A stretch of DNA of 57,136 nucleotides from Oscillospiraceae bacterium (GTDB lineage Bacteria; Bacillota; Clostridia; Oscillospirales; Oscillospiraceae): positions 1-57,136 of the forward strand of contig JAFODZ010000039.1 in the NCBI GenBank assembly GCA_017380435.1, given 5' to 3'. This document shows, in pieces, positions 1 to 5,858 of the stretch; position 1 is the first letter of the stretch; every line of letters begins with the position of its first letter. Under the pieces are notes generated by a model. That model made no database searches. It had not been told where the DNA came from and saw nothing but the letters and a program-made list of their open reading frames with translations. A program made the position numbers and the translations under genes.

Positions 1-294
1 CTGGCAGTCGGCGCTTCCCTGGAAGACCTGGGCAAGGGTCTGCGCAGCCAGGTTGGCACTATGTTTGCCACCAAGGCTAAGGGCCCCCGTTATCTGGAAA
101 TGGCAGAGGGCTATGTTACCCGCTGCGCTCTGGATGCTGACAACCTGATCATCGGTTATGAGTTCATCAATCTGGGCAAGATGATGGACTTCATCAAGAA
201 GGGTGACGATGCTAACGTCGCTATGGAAAAGGCCAAGGGTTCCTACGGTCGTTTCGCCGGCGCTGCTAAGTACATCGACCCCCGTCACGAATAA
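1..294 (+). CDS. C-terminal fragment of NifU-like Fe-S scaffold-type protein (partial at 5' edge)
   Basis: The reading frame is open from the first base and ends at TAA 294, so only the last 97 residues are present. The visible part contains GKGLRSQVGT and GYEFINLGKMMDFIKKG and ends in AAKYIDPRHE. From memory this resembles the C-terminal half of proteins annotated as iron-sulfur cluster assembly scaffold proteins that sit directly upstream of GGGtGRT genes in Clostridia; the NifU-like domain would lie outside the window. The next gene starts 15 bases later behind an AGAGGAGG site, so the two are co-transcribed. The family assignment rests on recalled similarity and gene context, not on a visible metal-binding motif. 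Confidence 0.55.
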   Translation: MAVGASLEDLGKGLRSQVGTMFATKAKGPRYLEMAEGYVTRCALDADNLIIGYEFINLGKMMDFIKKGDDANVAMEKAKGSYGRFAGAAKYIDPRHE

Positions 295-309
295 GAGGAG
301 GACAGGAAA

Positions 310-1308
310 ATGGCTTTGTTTGAAGGTTACGAAAGAAAAATCGACAAGATCAATGGTGTCCTCGCTCAGTACGGCCTGAACTCTGTTGAGCAGTGCCGCC
401 AGATGTGCCAGGATAAGGGCTTCGATCCCTATGAGATCGTTAAGGGCATCCAGCCTATCGCATTCGAGGATGTGGCATGGGCATACTGCGTTGGCGCTGC
501 CATCGCACTGAACAAGGGCGTGAAGAACGCTGCTGAGGCTGCTGAGGCTATCGGCATCGGTCTGCAGGCATTTTGTATCCCCGGCTCCGTCGCTGAGGAC
601 CGTAAGGTCGGTCTGGGCCACGGCAACCTGGGCGCAATGCTGCTGCGTGACGAGACCAAGTGCTTCGCATTCCTGGCTGGCCACGAGTCCTTCGCTGCTG
701 CCGAAGGCGCTATCGGTATTGCCCGCAGCGCAAATAAGGCCCGTAAGGAGCCCCTGCGCGTGATCCTGAACGGTTTGGGCAAGGACGCTGCTCAGATAAT
801 CTCCCGTATCAACGGCTTTACCTATGTGCAGACCCAGTTCGACTACTACACCGGCGAGCTGAAGATCGTCAATAAGATTGCTTATTCCGACGGCGAGCGC
901 GCTGCTGTTAACTGCTACGGCTGTGACGATGTCCGCGAGGGCGTTGCCATCATGCACCACGAGGGTGTTGACGTTTCCATCACCGGTAACTCCACCAACC
1001 CCACCCGCTTCCAGCATCCTGTTGCCGGCACTTATAAGAAAGAGTGCATCGAGCAGGGCAAGAAGTACTTCTCCGTCGCTTCCGGCGGTGGCACGGGCCG
1101 TACTCTGCACCCCGATAACATGGCTGCCGGTCCTGCTTCCTACGGCTTGACCGATACCATGGGCCGTATGCACGGTGACGCACAGTTTGCCGGCTCTTCC
1201 TCCGTCCCCGCTCACGTGGAAATGATGGGCTTCCTGGGCGCAGGCAACAACCCCATGGTCGGTATGACTGTCTCCGTGGCTGTTGCTGTTGAGGAATCCT
1301 TGAAGTAA
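310..1308 (+). CDS. GGGtGRT family protein
   Basis: A 332-residue protein containing the exact signature GGGTGRT at residues 259-265, which names an uncharacterised bacterial family of about this length. Conserved-looking Cys residues occur at CYGC (about 201-204), AYC and KEC. The ribosome site AAGAGGAGGACAGGAAA precedes the ATG. It is the second gene of a pair with the NifU-like protein, which hints at an iron-sulfur or redox role; that is inference only. Codon use is strongly biased (many GCT, GGC, CTG, AAG codons), as in ftsZ and the pyruvate oxidoreductase gene of this window, suggesting high expression. A hairpin terminator follows 16 bases after the stop. Confidence 0.85.
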   Translation: MALFEGYERKIDKINGVLAQYGLNSVEQCRQMCQDKGFDPYEIVKGIQPIAFEDVAWAYCVGAAIALNKGVKNAAEAAEAIGIGLQAFCIPGSVAEDRKVGLGHGNLGAMLLRDETKCFAFLAGHESFAAAEGAIGIARSANKARKEPLRVILNGLGKDAAQIISRINGFTYVQTQFDYYTGELKIVNKIAYSDGERAAVNCYGCDDVREGVAIMHHEGVDVSITGNSTNPTRFQHPVAGTYKKECIEQGKKYFSVASGGGTGRTLHPDNMAAGPASYGLTDTMGRMHGDAQFAGSSSVPAHVEMMGFLGAGNNPMVGMTVSVAVAVEESLK

Positions 1309-1324
1309 TTGAATTGAAAAAATG

Positions 1325-1378
1325 TCCGGGGATTATGTCCTTTGGGAAGCGATCCCAAAGCATATCCCCGGATTTTTC
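1325..1378 (+). terminator. Rho-independent terminator after GGGtGRT gene
   Basis: An outer stem TCCGGGGA (1325-1332) / TCCCCGGA (1365-1372) encloses a second stem CTTTGGGA / TCCCAAAG and is followed by a T run (1373-1377). It separates the GGGtGRT operon from the zinc-ribbon gene. Confidence 0.8.
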
Positions 1379-1409
1379 TAAATGCTTTCAGTAAGAAAGG
1401 AAGGTAGTT

Positions 1410-1811
1410 ATGTATTGCATGAAATGCGGTCAGCAAATTCCTGATGACAGCAAGTCCTGTGTTTATTGCGGTGAAGATCCGCAGCTGAAGAAAACGGGCT
1501 GTGATTCCAATCAGATTTTGGGATTGATTTCTATGATTCTGGGCTTTGTTGCTGTGGGAAGCCAGGTGCTGGGTATTGCCAGTGGGTTAGGTATGCCCTC
1601 AGCCGTTGCGGCATTGATTTGCGGCTTTTTGGCCAAAAACCGTGCAGCTCAAGACGCACAAATCGTTTCCAAGGCCAAAACCGGCATTATCTGTGCTTTT
1701 GCCGGGATTGGTGTGAGTCTGATCAATGCGATTATATCCTTTGTCGCAATGGTGTTTATTTTTGTAATTTATTTATTGATGTTTGGCTCTATGATTGCAT
1801 TAGGATACTGA
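1410..1811 (+). CDS. Zinc-ribbon membrane protein
   Basis: A 133-residue protein that begins with a double CxxC zinc ribbon (C3, C6, C17, C20; MYCMKCGQQIPDDSKSC) followed by a short linker and hydrophobic segments at roughly residues 35-58, 60-80 and 90-130. This layout is typical of small zinc-ribbon/DUF4190-like membrane proteins of Firmicutes, whose function is unknown. The AAGGAAGG site lies 7 bases before the ATG. It is monocistronic: a terminator lies before it and another after it. Confidence 0.75.
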   Translation: MYCMKCGQQIPDDSKSCVYCGEDPQLKKTGCDSNQILGLISMILGFVAVGSQVLGIASGLGMPSAVAALICGFLAKNRAAQDAQIVSKAKTGIICAFAGIGVSLINAIISFVAMVFIFVIYLLMFGSMIALGY

Positions 1812-1822
1812 GCATAAAAAAG

Positions 1823-1852
1823 AAATACCGGGCAGAAATGCCCGGTATTTTC
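1823..1852. terminator. Bidirectional hairpin terminator
   Basis: Perfect 12-bp stem AAATACCGGGCA (1823-1834) / TGCCCGGTATTT (1839-1850) with a GAAA loop. It has T-rich sequence on both sides, so it can end the zinc-ribbon gene on the plus strand and the 40-residue peptide gene (stop at 1870) on the minus strand. Confidence 0.85.
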
Positions 1853-1869
1853 ACGCTAAGCAAGCAGGA

Positions 1870-1992
1870 TTAGTCCTTTGACCAACGATCGGGGGGTAAG
1901 AGGTCAGGGTCGGTGGTGCTGGTGGGTTCTGTGCTGGTAGCGGCTACATTGGCCAGAGTATGCAGGATTTTGATTTCAGGTGCTACATACAT
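1870..1992 (-). CDS. Putative 40-residue peptide gene, uncharacterised
   Basis: On the minus strand ATG 1992 starts a 40-codon frame ending at TAA 1870. The peptide begins MYVAPEIKILHTLANVAATS, continues with a Thr/Ser/Pro-rich stretch (TEPTSTTDPD) and ends RWSKD. An AAGAAAGGAG site sits 8 bases upstream, and a near-consensus promoter lies at 2050-2078. A terminator hairpin follows 18 bases after the stop, so the locus is a complete transcription unit. There is no signal peptide and no membrane segment. The start (Y-x-A-P-E-I-x-I-L) resembles very short, mostly unannotated peptides that I recall from gut Clostridia; some are suspected modified-peptide precursors. No modification enzyme is encoded nearby, so I assign no function. 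Confidence 0.65.
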   Translation of the reverse strand: MYVAPEIKILHTLANVAATSTEPTSTTDPDLLPPDRWSKD

Positions 1993-2049
1993 AGGTATCA
2001 CTCCTTTCTTGAAAATCGCTATACATCTCAAAAGATATCTATTGATATA

Positions 2050-2078
2050 AATATATACACAAACGAATAAACTGTCAA
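2050..2078 (-). promoter_or_regulatory. Sigma-A promoter of the 40-residue peptide gene
   Basis: Read on the minus strand: perfect -35 TTGACA (2078-2073), 17-bp spacer, -10 TATATT (2055-2050). This is among the closest matches to consensus in the window. The predicted start leaves a leader of roughly 50 bases before the ATG at 1992. Confidence 0.75.
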
Positions 2079-2126
2079 GTAAATATGCACCTGCAATATG
2101 CTCGCTTTTGGTTATAGATAATCTAT

Positions 2127-2155
2127 TTGCAATTTGAGGTTTTATGATGTATAAT
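2127..2155 (+). promoter_or_regulatory. Sigma-A promoter of galM
   Basis: -35 TTGCAA (2127-2132), 17-bp spacer, perfect -10 TATAAT (2150-2155), 34 bases before the galM start. It is divergent from the peptide promoter; the -35 boxes are 48 bp apart. Confidence 0.75.
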
Positions 2156-2189
2156 CGGGTAGAAATTAAAGGCAGAAAGGAAGCGTTTT

Positions 2190-3209
2190 ATGAAAACAGA
2201 ATTCGGAACACTGAAGAATGGGGAAAAGGCCAGCTTATTTGAAATCTCCTGCGGTCAGCTGACGGCAAAAATCAGCGACTACGGCGCAACACTGGTGCAG
2301 CTTTATGTCCCCGACAGCCGGGGAAATGTTGCCGATGTGCTGCTGGGTTTTGACAGCGCTGCCAGCTACGACCACCACGGCGCGTTCTTTGGCGCTACTG
2401 TAGGCAGAAATGCCAATCGGGTAGGAAAAGGCAGATTCCCCATGGGTGACAAAGTTGTGCAAATGCCCATCAATAACAATTCCAACAATCTCCACAGCGG
2501 CCCGGAAAGCTACGGTCACCGTCTGTGGACAGTGCAGGAGCATACCCAGAGCGCGATCTGCTTCAGTCTGGAAAGTCCCGACGGCGACCAGGGAATGCCC
2601 GGTAACGCGAAAATTACCGTAACCTTTACCCTGGAAGAATGTGGCCAGCTCCGCATCACATACGATGCTATCGCCGATCAGGATACGGTGTTCAATATGA
2701 CCAACCACGCCTATTTCAATATGGCAGGTCACGACCACCCGGAAAAGGCTATGTCCCAGCTTCTGATGATGCCGGCTCGGTTCTATACCGTTGCCGATGC
2801 CGAATCCATCCCTACCGGCGAGCTGCGTCCTGTGGATGGCACGCCGATGGATTTCCGCACTCCCAAGGCCATTGGCAGAGATTTGGGCGAGGATTACCCC
2901 TGCTTCAAGCTCCAGGGCGGCTATGACCATAACTTTGACGCCGAGGCTAACCCCTGTGCGGTGCTGACCGACCCGGAATCCGGCAGAACCATGGAAATCT
3001 CCACCGACTGCCCGGGTATCCAATTCTATTCCGGCAATTTCCTCCGGGGCGAGAATGGCAAAAACGGCGTGATTTATACATATCGCGGCGGCGTAGCTCT
3101 GGAAACCCAGTTCTACCCGGACAGCATGAACCATCCGGATTGGCCTCAGCCTGTGTTCAAGGCCGGGGACGCATACCACTCCGAAACTATTTACAAATTT
3201 ACTTGGTAA
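2190..3209 (+). CDS. galM: Aldose 1-epimerase (mutarotase)
   Basis: A 339-residue protein that interconverts alpha and beta anomers of aldoses such as galactose, in the cytosol. Family hallmarks are the GRNANRVGKGRF substrate loop near residue 72, NNLHSG, the catalytic-histidine motif MTNHAYFNMAGH near residue 170, and ALETQFYPDSMN near residue 302, which carries the catalytic Glu. Length is normal for the family. The AGAAAGGAAG site precedes the ATG. It is monocistronic with its own promoter; no other Leloir pathway gene is present in the window. Confidence 0.92.
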   Translation: MKTEFGTLKNGEKASLFEISCGQLTAKISDYGATLVQLYVPDSRGNVADVLLGFDSAASYDHHGAFFGATVGRNANRVGKGRFPMGDKVVQMPINNNSNNLHSGPESYGHRLWTVQEHTQSAICFSLESPDGDQGMPGNAKITVTFTLEECGQLRITYDAIADQDTVFNMTNHAYFNMAGHDHPEKAMSQLLMMPARFYTVADAESIPTGELRPVDGTPMDFRTPKAIGRDLGEDYPCFKLQGGYDHNFDAEANPCAVLTDPESGRTMEISTDCPGIQFYSGNFLRGENGKNGVIYTYRGGVALETQFYPDSMNHPDWPQPVFKAGDAYHSETIYKFTW

Positions 3210-3216
3210 TACAAAA

Positions 3217-3246
3217 GCGGGTTGCAATTTCTGCAACCCGCCATTG
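3217..3246 (+). terminator. Hairpin after galM
   Basis: 10-bp perfect stem GCGGGTTGCA (3217-3226) / TGCAACCCGC (3232-3241) 7 bases after the galM stop. The following bases (CATTGTTTAT) are only a weak T tract, so termination may be partial. Confidence 0.6.
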
Positions 3247-3261
3247 TTTATCGGTGATATC

Positions 3262-3357
3262 GTAGGGACAGGCCTCCCGGACTGTCCGAAAAGAAATTTG
3301 ACCTCAATGGGCAAATTTTTTTATTTGTTTAGGACCGTCGAGGACGCCGGTCCCTAC
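3262..3357 (-). repeat. Palindromic intergenic repeat, family 1, copy A
   Basis: A 96-bp element bounded by GTAGGGACA and GGTCCCTAC. Its reverse complement matches the ends of copies B (20124-20199) and C (20322-20397): GTAGGGACCGGCGTC at one end and CCCGGACTGTC plus CCTGTCCCTAC (inverted) at the other. Its central part is different and AT-rich. It lies between convergent galM and the ABC transporter gene. Conserved ends with a variable centre suggest a small non-autonomous mobile element. Confidence 0.8.
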
Positions 3358-3377
3358 AAAATACGCTAAATTCCAAA

Positions 3378-5114
3378 TTAATTGCCTTTTTGGGTGCGGT
3401 AGAGGTCGGCGTAAATGCCGCCTTTTTCCAAAAGCTCCTGGTGGGTGCCGCACTCTGCCATCACGCCGTCGGCAATGGAAATGATCCGCCCCGCAGCGCG
3501 GATGGTAGAAAGCCGGTGGGCGATGATCAAAGTAGTCCGTCCCCGGGCCAGCTGATCGAAGGCGTTTTGAATCTTGGATTCTGTCACCGAATCCAGCGCG
3601 GAGGTAGCTTCGTCCAAAATCAAAATGGGGGGATTTTTCAGGAAGATCCGGGCAATGGCGATGCGCTGCTTCTGACCGCCGGAAAGAAGTGTGCCCCGCT
3701 CGCCCACATAGGTGTTAAAGCCTTGGGGCATAGCCAAAATGTCCTCATAAATTTCCGCTTTTTTGGCTGCTTCGATGACCTCGTCCTCGGTGGCGTCGGG
3801 TTTACCGTAGCGAATGTTTTCGTAAACCGTATCGGCAAAGAGAAATACATCCTGCTGCACAATGCCGATGTTCTGCCGCAGAGATTGCTGGGTCACATCC
3901 CGGATGTCCAGACCGTCAATGGAAATTGCGCCGCTGGAAACATCGTAAAACCGGGGAATAAGCTGACAAAGGGTTGTCTTGCCGCCGCCGGAGGGACCCA
4001 CAATGGCCACAGTTTCGCCGGGTTGAATTGTAAGACTTACATCCCGCAGCACATCCAAAGCTCCGTCATAGGCGAAGCTGACGCCCTCCACGCAGATAGC
4101 GCCGGACACATTCTGCAACACTTTGGCATCTTCTTTATCCTGCAAGGTAGGCTCTGTGGCCATCAGTTCGGCGAAGCGGTTAAGGCCGGCAAAGCCGTTG
4201 GCAAACATTTCCGAGAAGTGGGCAAGCTTGCGCATAGGGTTAATAAAGGCAGAAATGTACAAAGTGAATGTGATCAGATCCTTGTAGTCCAGCTTGCCGT
4301 TCATAATCAGCAGACCGCCTGCACCGATCACCGCCACATTCAAACTGCACAGCCAAAACTCCATAGAGCTGTGAAAACGGCCCATGGCCTTGTGAAATTC
4401 CCGCTTCGAGGTTTTAAATTGGGCGTTGGCCCGGTCAAAACGGGTGATTTCCATATCCTCATTGGCAAAAGCCTTGGCGGTACGGATACCGGAAAGACTG
4501 GATTCGATCTCGGTGTTGATAGCGCCGGTTTTGGCCTTCACATTTTTGGAAGCTGCGCTCATACTCCGCCGGGTGGCGATAACCACAAAGAGGAAAACCG
4601 GGATCATCAGACCCACAACCAGCGCCAGCCGCCATTGAATGACAGCCATCACGATCAGTGCGCCCAGGATGGTCAGTCCGGAGGTCAGCAGATCCTCCGG
4701 GCCGTGGTGGGCCAGCTCGGTGACTTCAAACAGGTCGGTGGTCAGCCGGCTCATCAAATGGCCGGTGCGGTTGCGGTCATAAAAATCAAAGCCCAATTTT
4801 TGATAGTGGCGGAAAAGGTCTGCCCGGATATCCGCCTCCACCCGGATGCCGAAGGTGTGGCCGTAGTAGGCAACGATAAACTGCAAAACCGACCGCACCA
4901 GGTAGCACAGCACCAAAGCGATAATAATGACAAAAAATGTGGTGTAGAGGTTGTTGGGCAGCAGATCGTACAGGGCGGTACGGGTAATCAGGGGAAATGC
5001 CAGATCCACCGCGGCGATCAGAACTGCACACAGGACATCAATGGCAAAAAGACCCTTGTGGTTTTTAAAATAGCCCAAAAATAGCAGCAGAGGAGATTTC
5101 GTTTTCTTGGACAT
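3378..5114 (-). CDS. ABC transporter, fused permease and ATPase (exporter type)
   Basis: A 578-residue half-transporter. The first ~310 residues form a six-helix type-1 exporter membrane domain; the last ~240 form the ATPase, with Walker A GPSGGGKTT, Q-loop VQQDVFLF, signature LSGGQKQR, Walker B ILILDEATSALD and the His switch AHRL. It probably works as a homodimer, since no partner half-transporter is adjacent. I chose ATG 5114 rather than ATG 5120 because AGAAGGA is 9 bases from the former and only 3 from the latter. The substrate cannot be read from the sequence; relatives are usually called multidrug or lipid exporters. Confidence 0.9.
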   Translation of the reverse strand: MSKKTKSPLLLFLGYFKNHKGLFAIDVLCAVLIAAVDLAFPLITRTALYDLLPNNLYTTFFVIIIALVLCYLVRSVLQFIVAYYGHTFGIRVEADIRADLFRHYQKLGFDFYDRNRTGHLMSRLTTDLFEVTELAHHGPEDLLTSGLTILGALIVMAVIQWRLALVVGLMIPVFLFVVIATRRSMSAASKNVKAKTGAINTEIESSLSGIRTAKAFANEDMEITRFDRANAQFKTSKREFHKAMGRFHSSMEFWLCSLNVAVIGAGGLLIMNGKLDYKDLITFTLYISAFINPMRKLAHFSEMFANGFAGLNRFAELMATEPTLQDKEDAKVLQNVSGAICVEGVSFAYDGALDVLRDVSLTIQPGETVAIVGPSGGGKTTLCQLIPRFYDVSSGAISIDGLDIRDVTQQSLRQNIGIVQQDVFLFADTVYENIRYGKPDATEDEVIEAAKKAEIYEDILAMPQGFNTYVGERGTLLSGGQKQRIAIARIFLKNPPILILDEATSALDSVTESKIQNAFDQLARGRTTLIIAHRLSTIRAAGRIISIADGVMAECGTHQELLEKGGIYADLYRTQKGN

Positions 5115-5151
5115 AAGCATTCATCCTTCTGTATTTAATCGAATTTTGGCT

Positions 5152-5181
5152 ATTATACCATAGCTGGTGAAGAAAAGGCAA
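5152..5181 (-). promoter_or_regulatory. Sigma-A promoter of the ABC transporter gene
   Basis: Minus strand: -35 TTGCCT (5181-5176), 18-bp spacer, perfect -10 TATAAT (5157-5152). It is divergent from the promoter at 5191-5218. Confidence 0.65.
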
Positions 5182-5190
5182 CAAGCGGCT

Positions 5191-5218
5191 TTGACATTTT
5201 TTTTGAATATGTTATACT
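5191..5218 (+). promoter_or_regulatory. Sigma-A promoter of the short pseudouridine synthase gene
   Basis: Perfect -35 TTGACA (5191-5196), 16-bp spacer, -10 TATACT (5213-5218), 22 bases before the GTG start. Confidence 0.7.
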
Positions 5219-5240
5219 AAGGGAAAGAGGAGGTGGCAAA

Positions 5241-5822
5241 GTGGAGATTGTCTATGAGGATTCTCAAATTGCGGTAATCGTGAAGCCAGTGGGGATGGAA
5301 TCGGAAAGGGAAGTACCCCAAGCCTTGCAGACGCAGCTGGGCGGGCAATTTCTGCCGGTACACCGATTGGATCAGAATGTGGGAGGACTTATGGTCTATG
5401 CCCGCAATCCCCAGGCAGCTGCAGAACTTTCCCGACAGATTCAGTCCGGCAGCTTTGTGAAAGAATATGTGGCGATGGTCCACGGCACGCCGGAACCGGA
5501 AGGGGATTGGACAGACTTGCTGTTTAAGGACAGCCGTAAAAATAAGGTGTTTCTCGTAAATCGGGAGCGCTCCGGCGTGAAAAAAGCGCGCTTAACATAC
5601 CGCTGCCTGCGCTGCGGGGAATGTTCGGTGGTGCGAATCCGACTGCATACAGGCAGAAGCCACCAAATCCGTGCCCAGTTTTCCGGCCACGGATATCCCC
5701 TGGTGGGCGACCACAAATACGGCTCCCGGGCAAAGGAAACAGCGCCGATGCTATTCTCCTGCTGCCTGGAGTTTGAAATGAATGGCCCCCGCCGCTTTGA
5801 AAAGCTCCCCCATTGGGCATAA
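5241..5822 (+). CDS. Short RluA-family pseudouridine synthase without S4 domain
   Basis: A 193-residue protein with the RluA/RluD catalytic motif HRLDQNVGGL (residues 41-50; Asp44 is the expected catalytic residue) and the later motifs KEYVAMVHG and GRSHQIRAQF. It isomerises uridine in RNA; the target site cannot be predicted. It lacks the N-terminal S4 domain found in the other RluA-type protein of this window (10181-11152), and is shorter than the ~300 residues of RluD. The start is GTG 5241 behind GAGGAGGTGG; no ATG fits. Confidence 0.85.
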   Translation: MEIVYEDSQIAVIVKPVGMESEREVPQALQTQLGGQFLPVHRLDQNVGGLMVYARNPQAAAELSRQIQSGSFVKEYVAMVHGTPEPEGDWTDLLFKDSRKNKVFLVNRERSGVKKARLTYRCLRCGECSVVRIRLHTGRSHQIRAQFSGHGYPLVGDHKYGSRAKETAPMLFSCCLEFEMNGPRRFEKLPHWA

Positions 5823-5823
5823 A

Positions 5824-5858
5824 AACTCTCCGTCAACCAAATGACGGAGAGTTATTTT
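5824..5858. terminator. Bidirectional terminator between convergent genes
   Basis: Stem AACTCTCCGTCA (5824-5835) / TGACGGAGAGTT (5842-5853) followed by ATTTTTA. On the minus strand it is preceded by a matching A/T run, so it can stop both the pseudouridine synthase transcript and the YfhO transcript. Confidence 0.8.

Noticed and set aside
3390..5084. 564-codon open frame opposite the ABC transporter gene
   Set aside because: The antisense strand of a well-supported gene; the product is Gly/His/Gln-rich low-complexity sequence typical of shadow frames.
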